Counted from the first letter of the stretch, positions 1 to 5,037 are shown. The stretch is DNA of 5,037 nt from Flectobacillus sp. (GCA_029865665.1 JARXAV010000223.1:1-5037), one strand, 5' to 3'. Notes: generated by a model from the sequence alone, not told the origin. Numbers and translations: made by a program.

Positions 1-308
1 ATGTTTGGAATGACATTGCTAGGAGAGAAGCTGATTTGACGAGCCATGTCATGTATTACATTCCTAAAAATAAGATTCGCTCCATAGAAAATAACCTCAA
101 AAATGGGGATATTGTGGCACTTACCACGAATATTGATGGGCTAGATGTAACACACGAGGGCTTTGCAATTCGCTTGCAAGACGGCAGAGTATATCTACTT
201 CATGCCTCTTCTGACTTTGGTAGAGTGATGGTAACCGACCGTCCGTTGGCTGAATATATGGCTACCAAGAAAAATCAGACAGGAATTATGGTCGCACGCT
301 TCAAATAA
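1..308 (+). CDS. DUF1460 (N-acetylmuramoyl-L-alanine amidase-like) protein, C-terminal part only
   Basis: This is the last ~101 codons of a gene whose 5' end lies outside the window; the frame is open from base 3 to the TAA at 306-308. A TTG at 36 could be taken as a start, but the frame upstream of it reads VWNDIARREADL and the family pattern continues through it, so it is an internal Leu. The segment fits the C-terminal half of DUF1460 (PF07313), annotated as amidase-like with an NlpC/P60-related cysteine-peptidase fold, probably exported and acting on peptidoglycan fragments. Recognisable pieces are YYIPK, KNGDIVALTTN, GLDVTHEGFAI, YLLHASS and a terminal GIMVARF. The His in DVTHEG (codon 153-155) is the likely catalytic His; the Cys would be in the missing N-terminal part. 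The family assignment is recognition by eye; the role in wall turnover is inferred. No terminator follows it, so some read-through into rpmI is possible. Confidence 0.85.
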   Translation, partial: VWNDIARREADLTSHVMYYIPKNKIRSIENNLKNGDIVALTTNIDGLDVTHEGFAIRLQDGRVYLLHASSDFGRVMVTDRPLAEYMATKKNQTGIMVARFK

Positions 309-317
309 TTACTTTTA

Positions 318-351
318 TTTGAACAAGCTATTTCTTTTTTTTGTACTTTTG
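318..351 (+). promoter_or_regulatory. Bacteroidota-type promoter for rpmI-rplT
   Basis: A -33 element TTTG (318-321) is followed after 22 bases by TACTTTTG (344-351), an exact match to the TAnnTTTG -7 consensus of the Bacteroidota primary sigma factor. The spacing is at the long end of the usual range. Transcription would start near 358, giving a leader of about 45 bases before the rpmI ATG at 402. The match is seen in the sequence; activity is inferred. Confidence 0.65.
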
Positions 352-401
352 CAGACTATTTTACAATTTTAGTACTTTTAACAATTAAACGTTTAACAAC
401 A

Positions 402-596
402 ATGCCAAAAATTAAAACCAAGTCAGGAGCGAAAAAACGTTTCAAAGTGACAGGATCAGGCAAAATTAAGCGTAAGCACGCTTTCCATAGCCACATTTTA
501 ACAAAAAAATCTACTAAACGTAAACGTAACTTAGTTCATGATGGCTTAGTAAGTCCATCAGATATGAACAGAGTAACTGCCATGTTAGTAATGTAA
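402..596 (+). CDS. rpmI: 50S ribosomal protein L35
   Basis: Encodes L35, a small, highly basic protein of the large ribosomal subunit that binds 23S rRNA. At 64 residues it has the normal family length. The diagnostic N-terminal pattern is intact: [15 protein letters not shown] (1-15), then [12 protein letters not shown] (17-28), [15 protein letters not shown] (30-44), and a more variable tail ending in LVM. The start at 402 is fixed by the invariant MPK beginning. As is usual in this phylum, there is no Shine-Dalgarno sequence, only an AT-rich leader (CAACA just before ATG). It is the first gene of a two-gene unit with rplT, 130 bases downstream. In most bacteria infC (IF-3) lies immediately upstream, but here the upstream gene is a DUF1460 protein, so L35/L20 expression appears to run from its own promoter at 318-351. 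Confidence 0.97.
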   Translation: MPKIKTKSGAKKRFKVTGSGKIKRKHAFHSHILTKKSTKRKRNLVHDGLVSPSDMNRVTAMLVM

Positions 597-603
597 TTTT
601 TTA

Positions 604-657
604 GAGTTATTCGATTTGTAAAAGTTTTACCAATTTGAAATAACTCAATTAGTTATT
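604..657 (+). promoter_or_regulatory. Intercistronic RNA with two mutually exclusive hairpins between rpmI and rplT
   Basis: GAGTTATT (604-611) is fully complementary to AATAACTC (639-646). The inside of that stem carries a second paired part (GTAAA 618-622 with TTTAC 626-630, plus GATT/AATT-type pairs 613-616 with 632-635). The same central strand (639-645) is also complementary to AGTTATT (651-657) with a 5-base loop, so only one of the two outer helices can form at a time. No U-run follows the second hairpin, so it is not an ordinary terminator. The gap is unusually long for this gene pair. L20 represses its own mRNA through leader structures in E. coli and Bacillus, so an L20-responsive switch is possible here, but that link is inference only. 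Confidence 0.4.
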
Positions 658-726
658 GTTCAACCAGAAATAGGCTTTTTAAGCTTCCGAGTAAGGAACG
701 CCAAATTTCAAAAAACAAACAAAATT

Positions 727-1071
727 ATGCCACGTAGCGTCAACCACGTAGCGTCCCGAGCAAGACGTAAAAAAGTGCTTAAATTAGCTAGAGGTTTTTA
801 TGGTAGAGGTAAAAACGTTTGGACGGTAGCGAAAAACAAGATCGAAAAAGGTCTTCAGTATGCTTACCGTGACCGTAAGGTTAAGAAAAGAGATTTCCGT
901 GCATTGTGGATCCAACGTATCAACGCAGCAGCACGTCTAGAAGGTTTATCTTACTCAGCATTCATGGGTAAATTAAACAAATCTGGTATCGAGTTAAACA
1001 GAAAAGTATTAGCTGACTTAGCAATGAACCACCCAGAGGCGTTCAAAGCAGTAGTAAGCAAAGTAAAATAG
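727..1071 (+). CDS. rplT: 50S ribosomal protein L20
   Basis: Encodes L20, a primary 23S rRNA-binding protein needed early in assembly of the 50S subunit, and a translational self-repressor in several bacteria. The 114-residue length is standard. Characteristic sequence is present throughout: [19 protein letters not shown] at the start, [11 protein letters not shown] near residues 20-30, [24 protein letters not shown] in the middle, and the C-terminal globular part with [24 protein letters not shown] and HPEAF. The start is fixed by the conserved MPRS. No Shine-Dalgarno sequence is visible; the upstream bases are A-rich. It follows rpmI by 130 bases and is followed at once by a strong terminator. 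The first ten codons contain a 12-base direct repeat in two different frames and use codons (GTC, GCG, TCC) that differ from the GTA/GTT-type use in the rest of the gene. Confidence 0.97.
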   Translation: MPRSVNHVASRARRKKVLKLARGFYGRGKNVWTVAKNKIEKGLQYAYRDRKVKKRDFRALWIQRINAAARLEGLSYSAFMGKLNKSGIELNRKVLADLAMNHPEAFKAVVSKVK

Positions 1072-1081
1072 GACAAAAAGA

Positions 1082-1115
1082 AAAAGCGGATCAATTTGAT
1101 TCGCTTTTCTTTTTT
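1082..1115 (+). terminator. Bidirectional intrinsic terminator between rplT and the NuiA-like gene
   Basis: AAAAGCGGATCA (1082-1093) pairs with TGATTCGCTTTT (1097-1108) around an ATT loop, giving 12 pairs including one G-U, followed by CTTTTTT (1109-1115). On the other strand the hairpin is followed by TTTTTCTTTTTG, so it can also end the converging minus-strand gene, whose stop codon is at 1145. Confidence 0.88.
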
Positions 1116-1144
1116 ATAATTAAGATGTTTCAAGTAACTATTCT

Positions 1145-1582
1145 CTACGTTTCAATCACCTTCGTCGTAATTCCTTCCCAGTGATGCTCTTCACTCTTGC
1201 CGAAAAGGTAAATACTGATTTCTATCGTTCCAATTTTGAATAATTGGATACCTGTCAATTTTTCTAAAAGCAAATTTTTAAGTGATAAAGCATCTGCCGC
1301 CCACTTTTTTTCATCTTCGCCAAACCAATCTTGTACTTCAATTAAAGGCTTAAAAAAGTCTTCAAAGGTGATTTCAGTCGATGCAATTTCAGGAGGAATA
1401 CCATTGAACATTTTGAAATTAGCAATCCCGATAGGCTCTTGCGTACTCAACTCCATTTCAAAATACGTAATTGGCTCATCCGACTCGCTAGGGTAGAGTA
1501 AATCCTTCGTTAAAGCAGTTATTTGCTCTTTCAGAGAAATACTTTCTTTTTCTAGTGACTCAGTAGGGGTGTTTGTAGTCAT
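1145..1582 (-). CDS. NuiA-like nuclease A inhibitor family protein
   Basis: A 145-residue acidic, soluble protein with no signal peptide or membrane segment. It resembles NuiA of Anabaena (PF07924), which binds and blocks the sugar-non-specific DNA/RNA nuclease NucA. Matching landmarks in order are LLYPSESDEP (28-37; NuiA has LLFMSESEYP), the QDWFGEDE block (84-91; NuiA QDWYEDEE), FKIGTIEISIYLFGK (115-129; NuiA YRLGEVELDVYVIGE) and the C-terminus GITTKVIET (137-145; NuiA GISTKVVET). In the known NucA-NuiA complex, Glu24 of NuiA and its C-terminal Thr135 are key contacts, the Thr reaching the catalytic metal. The equivalents here are Glu33 and terminal Thr145, both kept. Residues 1-25 form a short extra charged N-terminal helix. 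The gene is convergent with rplT and divergent from the DUF937-like gene. No nuclease is encoded in the window, so partner and target are unknown. Homology is by eye; inhibitory activity is inferred. Confidence 0.82.
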   Translation of the reverse strand: MTTNTPTESLEKESISLKEQITALTKDLLYPSESDEPITYFEMELSTQEPIGIANFKMFNGIPPEIASTEITFEDFFKPLIEVQDWFGEDEKKWAADALSLKNLLLEKLTGIQLFKIGTIEISIYLFGKSEEHHWEGITTKVIET

Positions 1583-1617
1583 AAGTTTGTTTTCGAGTAA
1601 TAAAAGGTGAATTTTTC

Positions 1618-1647
1618 TTGAAATTAGAAAAACTTTACATATTATTG
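1618..1647 (+). promoter_or_regulatory. Probable promoter for the DUF937-like gene
   Basis: TTG (1618-1620) and TATTATTG (1640-1647, one mismatch to TAnnTTTG) are separated by 19 bases, a normal Bacteroidota spacing. Transcription would begin near 1654, about 55 bases before the ATG at 1709. A 9-base repeat AAATTAGAA flanks the -7 box at 1621-1629 and 1663-1671. I see no good promoter on the opposite strand for the NuiA-like gene. Confidence 0.45.
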
Positions 1648-1671
1648 TGTCATTTCTATCGAAAATTAGAA
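1621..1671 (+). repeat. 9-base direct repeat AAATTAGAA, 42 bases apart, around the promoter
   Basis: Exact copies are at 1621-1629 and 1663-1671 in the 126-base divergent region. The 42-base offset equals four turns of B-DNA, so both would lie on the same face and bracket the -7 box. A repeat of this length in AT-rich DNA can arise by chance; an operator role is speculative. Confidence 0.3.
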
Positions 1672-1708
1672 TTTAATACAGAACTTAATCATTTAAACGA
1701 ATAAAAAA

Positions 1709-2227
1709 ATGTTAGAACAATTGATGGGTCTAATCAAAGACCATTCTCAAGATGCAATCGTAAATAACCCTGCAATTCCAAACGAGCATAACAACGATGC
1801 AATGCAGACGATCTTAGGTGCTATCACAGGTGGTATGCAACAACAAGCTCAAGGTGGTGGATTAGCTGGTTTAGCAGGCCTATTAGGCGGTCAGGCTGGA
1901 ACAAATGGTTCTGGTTTAATGTCTAACCCAATCGTTGCAGGAATCGCTCAACAAGCTGTATCTGGATTGATGGCTAAATTTGGTTTACAAAACAGTGCTG
2001 CTGCTGGTATCGTTAATCAAATTCTACCAAGTGTTATGGGTTCAATGATTAGTCAAACAAATGACCCTAATAACTCTGCTTTCAATATGTCTGACATCAT
2101 GGGTGTTATGGCTGACGGAAAAGTAGATATGAACGACGTGATGAATATCGCAGGTAAATTCATGGGTGGCGGAAATGCTGCTGGTGGTTTAGGTGGTATG
2201 TTAGGCGGACTTTTCGGAGGAAAATAA
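1709..2227 (+). CDS. DUF937-like Gly/Ala/Met-rich protein of unknown function
   Basis: A 172-residue protein of a type common in Bacteroidota and close to the DUF937 group; no function is established. It starts MLEQLMGLIKDHSQDAIV, followed by NNPAIPNEHN (19-28), a Gly/Gln/Leu-rich linker (about 41-70), a more ordered part SNPIVAGIAQQAVSGLMAKFGL (72-93) then AAAGIVNQILPSVMGSMI (97-114), TNDPNNSAF (117-125), DGKVDMNDVMNIAGKF (136-151) and a Gly-rich tail (153-172). There is no signal peptide, no clear membrane helix and no Arg, Cys, Trp or Tyr, while Met is about 9 percent. The alternating small and hydrophobic residues suggest amphipathic helices that pack or self-associate; this is inference. 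It is a single gene with its own likely promoter and terminator. The ATG at 1709 suits the family start; no Shine-Dalgarno sequence is present. Confidence 0.8.
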   Translation: MLEQLMGLIKDHSQDAIVNNPAIPNEHNNDAMQTILGAITGGMQQQAQGGGLAGLAGLLGGQAGTNGSGLMSNPIVAGIAQQAVSGLMAKFGLQNSAAAGIVNQILPSVMGSMISQTNDPNNSAFNMSDIMGVMADGKVDMNDVMNIAGKFMGGGNAAGGLGGMLGGLFGGK

Positions 2228-2251
2228 GTATTAACAATCCATGTTATATAA

Positions 2252-2283
2252 AAAAAGGAGATGTCTTTCGGCATCTCCTTTTT
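2252..2283 (+). terminator. Intrinsic terminator after the DUF937-like gene, probably bidirectional
   Basis: AAAAAGGAGATGTC (2252-2265) pairs with GGCATCTCCTTTTT (2270-2283) around TTTC, a 14-pair stem with one G-U, 24 bases after the stop codon. The minus strand also ends in a run of seven T, so it may stop transcription from the converging desaturase gene (stop at 2405). Confidence 0.85.
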
Positions 2284-2404
2284 CATGTTAAGCACTCGTT
2301 GATAAATAGTTTATGATATTAATTGTCTCAAGATATGGCATAAGCTATTAGATAATAGTGGTTTGTCGAAATCTTTGAACATTAAACTTTAAACTGACGA
2401 CTAC

Positions 2405-3415
2405 TTATTTACTTTCTTTTCCGATAAGATCAATGTCAGCCATTGTGCTATCTTTCAAGTTTAAGCTTCCACGTTCTTTACGAACAATTCTTGAGTATAA
2501 ACCTACTTCTTGACTGAACAAGAACGTAAAGAATAATTTCGTGAACGAGGTATGATATTTTAAATGATCATAAAACTCTGGAGCAGCAGCCTTCAATTTT
2601 GGTAAGTTATTCCAAGGCACAGAAGGCATATCGTGGTGTTCGTTATGGAAACCAACATTCATATTGATTCCGTTCAAGCTACCATAGTACGAAAACGTTT
2701 CTTGATCTTTATCTAAAACTAAATAGTGTTCTTGAATCCATCTTGCTCCAAGTGGGTGTAAACCTACCGAGAACATAAAGCTTGCTCCTAAATAACCCAA
2801 AGCAGCCCATCCCATTGTGTAAACGATTAAGGCATCAAATCCAATTTGGAATATAATGTTTGCCATTACATAGCGGTCAATTACGGCTAATTCGATACAA
2901 CGAAGCGTTCTGACTGCTTGGAAGAAAGGAAATAGCAATAACCAAATCGCTTTCCCGATGAAATAGTTATTAATTAATTTCGCTTCCCAGAAATCAGGTA
3001 AGTCGGCATCTAATTCGTGAACTCCCTGATAAGCGTGGTGCTTTAAGTGATAGTTTTTAAATGAGATAGCTGTTGGTGCTAATGACGGAAAGTTGGCAAT
3101 AATTCCTGCCAATACGTTCATCGAAGGTTTTTTGAATACAAGATTATGAGCTGTTTCGTGAATACACACAAATAGGGTATGTGTAGGGAATGCTCCAATA
3201 CACCAAGCCGCAGCTAAAATAACCCACCATGCTTGATCTTTCACTAAATACGCCATACCAATCTGCAAAGATACGCAAGCCAAAATCCAAACGAATGTCA
3301 TCGGATTTTTGGTAATCAATTTCTTTACTTCTGGATGGGCTTTTAAAATTTCACGAGTACGAGTACGGTGTGGTTCTGTTCCTGTTACGTAGGTAAAATC
3401 CTGTTGATACGCCAT
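2405..3415 (-). CDS. Membrane fatty acid desaturase, sphingolipid delta-4 desaturase (DEGS)-like
   Basis: A 336-residue integral membrane di-iron desaturase. The N-terminus DFTYVTGTEPHRTRTREIL...HPEVKKL (6-33) matches the short Lipid_DES domain (PF08557) found at the start of eukaryotic dihydroceramide delta-4 desaturases (human DEGS1 has DFEWVYTDQPH, then EIL, YPEIKSL). The catalytic part (PF00487) has all three His boxes: HETAH (86-90), HLKHH (123-127) and HNEHHD (257-262), plus GLHP (218-221), QEHY (228-231) and YSYYG-like FSYYGSLN (241-248), each with a close DEGS counterpart. Hydrophobic stretches lie near 41-58, 62-85, 156-168 and 183-218. DEGS enzymes place a trans double bond at C4 of the ceramide long-chain base, using O2 and a cytochrome b5-type donor. 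The bacterial substrate is not known from sequence. An in-frame ATG at 3466 would add 17 residues with no family match, so the ATG at 3415 is preferred. It is transcribed alone from the promoter at 3523-3553. Confidence 0.88.
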   Translation of the reverse strand: MAYQQDFTYVTGTEPHRTRTREILKAHPEVKKLITKNPMTFVWILACVSLQIGMAYLVKDQAWWVILAAAWCIGAFPTHTLFVCIHETAHNLVFKKPSMNVLAGIIANFPSLAPTAISFKNYHLKHHAYQGVHELDADLPDFWEAKLINNYFIGKAIWLLLFPFFQAVRTLRCIELAVIDRYVMANIIFQIGFDALIVYTMGWAALGYLGASFMFSVGLHPLGARWIQEHYLVLDKDQETFSYYGSLNGINMNVGFHNEHHDMPSVPWNNLPKLKAAAPEFYDHLKYHTSFTKLFFTFLFSQEVGLYSRIVRKERGSLNLKDSTMADIDLIGKESK

Positions 3416-3522
3416 TGGTTCTATAATTATGTTGTTTATGGTAAAAAACGTTGATGTATAACGCAAGTACTTTTCTGTAGCTGTTTCGATTAGGGTCTAA
3501 CGCTTGTCTTAGAAAAATCCTT

Positions 3523-3553
3523 CAAATATACAGCTAACTATGGGTTTAATCAA
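3523..3553 (-). promoter_or_regulatory. Consensus Bacteroidota promoter for the desaturase gene
   Basis: On the minus strand TTG (3553-3551) is followed after 20 bases by TATATTTG (3530-3523), an exact match to TAnnTTTG with ideal spacing. Transcription would start near 3516. This leaves a leader of about 100 bases before the preferred ATG at 3415, or about 50 before the upstream ATG at 3466, so it does not by itself decide the start. Confidence 0.75.
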
Positions 3554-3662
3554 TTTGTTTGCGAATTAATACAATTTTGGGCGGTAAGGCAATGATAGAT
3601 GTCATGCCGAACTATCATCTTTATTGTTTTTGTTTGTAATCGTAACACGCCTTCTCTAAGTA

Positions 3663-3694
3663 AAAAGCCCTCTTTCGGTAGAAAGGGGGCTTTT
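3663..3694 (-). terminator. Intrinsic terminator of the DUF2452-menB transcript
   Basis: A 14-pair stem (3663-3676 with 3681-3694, one G-T) with a 4-base loop and a strong GC core. Read on the minus strand it ends in TTTTTAC, as expected of a terminator, about 62 bases past the menB stop. It insulates menB from the desaturase gene. Confidence 0.85.
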
Positions 3695-3723
3695 ACAATA
3701 ACGTTGTCAGACGCTTAGTGATG

Positions 3724-3759
3724 TTAATGTCGCTAATAAGGGATTTAGCGTAACATTAA
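3724..3759 (-). other. Stem-loop overlapping the menB stop codon
   Basis: TTAATGT (3724-3730) pairs with ACATTAA (3753-3759), and CGCTAA (3731-3736) with TTAGCG (3745-3750). This gives 13 pairs with a 2-base bulge (3751-3752) and an 8-base loop. The TAA stop (3758-3756) lies inside the stem. No T-run follows it, so it is not a terminator; it may mark or protect the mRNA 3' region. The pairing is seen; the role is inferred. Confidence 0.45.
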
Positions 3760-4571
3760 GGGAATTTCGGGAATTTACTAAAGTCTGGTTTTCTCTTTTC
3801 TAAGAACGCATTTTTACCTTCTTTCGCTTCGTCAGATAGATAATACAAAAGGGTCGCATTTCCAGCTAATTCTTGAATACCTGCTTGACCGTCTAATTCA
3901 GCATTGAAAGCTGATTTCAACATACGTAATGCCAAAGGACTTTTTTCTAACATTCTGAAACACCAATCTAGGGTTGTTTCTTCTAATTTCTCTAATGGAA
4001 CAACTTTGTTAACCAATCCCATGTCAAGAGCATCCTGAGCGTTATATTGGTCACACAAGAACCAAATCTCACGAGCCTTTTTCTGGCCTACTACTCTAGC
4101 AAGGTAAGATGCACCAAAACCACCATCAAACGAACCCACATTTGGTCCAGTTTGTCCAAAACGAGCATTCTCAGCAGCGATTGTTAAATCACATACTACG
4201 TGCAATACGTGTCCTCCACCAATTGCCCAACCCGCAACCATTGCCACAACAGGCTTAGGAATTGAACGAATTTGTTTTTGTAAGTCAAGTACGTTTAAGC
4301 GAGGAACTGCATCCGAACCAATGTACCCACCATGTCCACGAACAGACTGGTCTCCACCACTACAGAATGCTTTGCCACCTTCGCCAGTAAGGATAATTAC
4401 ACCGATTTTTTCATCATCACGACAAATATTCATCGCATCAATCATTTCTGTCACTGTAAGGGGAGTGAAAGCATTATGTTTGTGCGGGCGGTTGATTGAG
4501 ATTTTAGCAATACCTGCTTCATGAAAAGTAAAGAGAATCTCTTGATATTCTTTAATGGTTTCCCAAGTCAT
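3756..4571 (-). CDS. menB: 1,4-dihydroxy-2-naphthoyl-CoA synthase
   Basis: MenB, a cytosolic crotonase-fold enzyme, closes the second ring of menaquinone by converting o-succinylbenzoyl-CoA to 1,4-dihydroxy-2-naphthoyl-CoA. The 271-residue protein is full length. Visible landmarks are [20 protein letters not shown] (24-43), the oxyanion-hole region [11 protein letters not shown] (69-79) with Tyr83 just after it, [23 protein letters not shown] (114-136), [36 protein letters not shown] (138-173), and the typical end [13 protein letters not shown]. The Gly in QTGP (Gly142; E. coli Gly156) marks the bicarbonate-using type of MenB, since the other type has Asp there. Asp149 in GSFD corresponds to the catalytic E. 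coli Asp163. The start MTWETIKEY is typical of Bacteroidota forms. It lies 21 bases after the DUF2452 gene with no promoter between, so the two are probably co-transcribed. No other men gene is in the window. Confidence 0.96.
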   Translation of the reverse strand: MTWETIKEYQEILFTFHEAGIAKISINRPHKHNAFTPLTVTEMIDAMNICRDDEKIGVIILTGEGGKAFCSGGDQSVRGHGGYIGSDAVPRLNVLDLQKQIRSIPKPVVAMVAGWAIGGGHVLHVVCDLTIAAENARFGQTGPNVGSFDGGFGASYLARVVGQKKAREIWFLCDQYNAQDALDMGLVNKVVPLEKLEETTLDWCFRMLEKSPLALRMLKSAFNAELDGQAGIQELAGNATLLYYLSDEAKEGKNAFLEKRKPDFSKFPKFP

Positions 4572-4592
4572 AAAATTTGATTTTGTATTAGT

Positions 4593-5036
4593 TTATTCTT
4601 CATTGTATGTAACATCCCACGTGTGGTCAGCAAGAAGAAGGCAACTAGCCAAGAATCGGCTATATTTAAATGCTCTTCCCCACTCATGCGGAGCAACTAA
4701 GGAAAGTAGGTCTGTTCCATTTTCTTTTTCGTACAAATAATAGGTTTGATTGATGATAGGTTCAAACCCCATTGATGCTTCATATATTCGTTCTGAAATC
4801 TCTTTCCGTTGAGCAATGGCTGTCGCTTGTCGTGCCAACACTTCCATTTGTTCGTAAAGCTGATTCATTTGTCGATCGGTCTGTTGACGCATCGCAACAA
4901 TTGAACGACCTTTAACCTTACCCATATCCTCAGGTTTTATTACTGCACCACCTGCCGTGTGTGCGTAAGGTAATAAACCTGGGTTTTCCGCAACTTTGTC
5001 TTTGTTGATTGGATTTACGAATGATTCGTTTGACAT
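4593..5036 (-). CDS. DUF2452 domain-containing protein (C1orf50-like), unknown function
   Basis: A 147-residue soluble protein fitting DUF2452, a family shared by bacteria and eukaryotes (human C1orf50) with no established function. Landmarks are NPGLLPYAHTAGGAVIKPEDMGKVKG (18-43), a long central amphipathic helix rich in Gln, Met and Arg (about 46-88) that may be a coiled coil, FEPIINQTYYLYEKENG (91-107), LLSLVAPHEWGR (109-120) and a C-terminal ADHTWDV. There is no signal peptide or membrane segment and no catalytic motif that I recognise. The ATG at 5036 fits the usual family start, but only one base precedes it in the window, so a longer N-terminus or the promoter cannot be checked. It is followed after 21 bases by menB and is likely the upstream gene of that transcript, though a role in menaquinone synthesis does not follow from this alone. 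Confidence 0.82.
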   Translation of the reverse strand: MSNESFVNPINKDKVAENPGLLPYAHTAGGAVIKPEDMGKVKGRSIVAMRQQTDRQMNQLYEQMEVLARQATAIAQRKEISERIYEASMGFEPIINQTYYLYEKENGTDLLSLVAPHEWGRAFKYSRFLASCLLLADHTWDVTYNEE

Positions 5037-5037
5037 A

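Noticed and set aside
36..308. A 90-residue gene starting at TTG 36
   Set aside because: The frame is open to the window edge and the upstream residues continue the DUF1460 pattern, so the TTG is internal.
373..380. A second -7 box TACTTTTA upstream of rpmI
   Set aside because: One mismatch at the important final G, and it lies just downstream of a better, exact box; probably chance in AT-rich DNA.
951..1133. Minus-strand open frame over the end of rplT and its terminator
   Set aside because: It is antisense to conserved rplT codons and contains a terminator hairpin; no family resemblance.
1236..1496. Plus-strand open frame opposite the NuiA-like gene
   Set aside because: It is a shadow of a gene with clear family motifs on the other strand.
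2114..2149. EF-hand or dockerin-like calcium loop (DGKVDMNDV) in the DUF937-like protein
   Set aside because: The acidic residues expected at loop positions 1 and 3 are missing, so only half of the motif is present.
2053..2295. Minus-strand open frame opposite the DUF937-like gene
   Set aside because: Its Pro-rich sequence is simply the complement of Gly codons, and it runs through the terminator.
2345..2395. Short palindrome CTATTA-GA-TAATAG and tandem TTAAACT copies between the converging genes
   Set aside because: Too short and AT-rich to separate from chance, with no nearby promoter.
3592..3618. 7-pair stem with a 13-base loop upstream of the desaturase promoter
   Set aside because: Weak AT-rich stem with a large loop, outside both transcripts; no support for an RNA gene.
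3599..3718. Small plus-strand open frame starting at ATG 3599
   Set aside because: It reads straight through the strong terminator hairpin and has no promoter or recognisable product.
4321..4740. Two plus-strand open frames opposite menB and the DUF2452 gene
   Set aside because: Both are antisense to well-supported genes and resemble nothing known.
1..5037. A new multi-gene defence or mobile system
   Set aside because: No transposase, integrase, CRISPR repeats, toxin-antitoxin pair or attachment-like repeats are seen; the genes are housekeeping or single-gene units separated by terminators.

Overview
The window is a piece of ordinary chromosome from a Bacteroidota bacterium, most likely of the order Cytophagales. 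The protein types are typical of that group (DUF1460, the DUF937-like protein, DUF2452, MenB). The DNA is AT-rich, no gene has a convincing Shine-Dalgarno sequence, and three gene starts are preceded by the Bacteroidota promoter pair TTG / TAnnTTTG. The order-level placement is inference; no rRNA or other strong marker is present.

Layout: (1) Bases 1-308 hold the 3' end of a DUF1460 (amidase-like) gene that begins outside the window. (2) Bases 402-1071 hold rpmI and rplT (ribosomal proteins L35 and L20), with their own promoter and a strong terminator. infC, usually directly upstream, is absent here, and the 130-base gap between the two genes can form competing hairpins. (3) On the minus strand, 1145-1582 encodes a homologue of NuiA, the protein inhibitor of the sugar-non-specific nuclease NucA. 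(4) Divergent from it, 1709-2227 encodes a low-complexity Gly/Met/Ala-rich DUF937-like protein. (5) On the minus strand, 2405-3415 encodes a membrane desaturase that resembles the eukaryotic sphingolipid (dihydroceramide) delta-4 desaturase. It has an exact-consensus promoter of its own. (6) On the minus strand, a DUF2452 gene (4593-5036) and menB (3756-4571, menaquinone biosynthesis) are 21 bases apart and probably form one transcript, ended by a strong hairpin at 3663-3694.

The genes form independent small units separated by terminators: ribosomal protein operon, single genes, and the DUF2452-menB pair. They do not look like one pathway or a defence island. The points most worth following up are the DEGS-like desaturase (many Bacteroidota make sphingolipids, usually with saturated long-chain bases), the NuiA-like inhibitor without a nuclease nearby, and the rpmI-rplT intercistronic structure, which could be an L20-dependent control element. 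I see no clear evidence of an entirely new multi-gene system.
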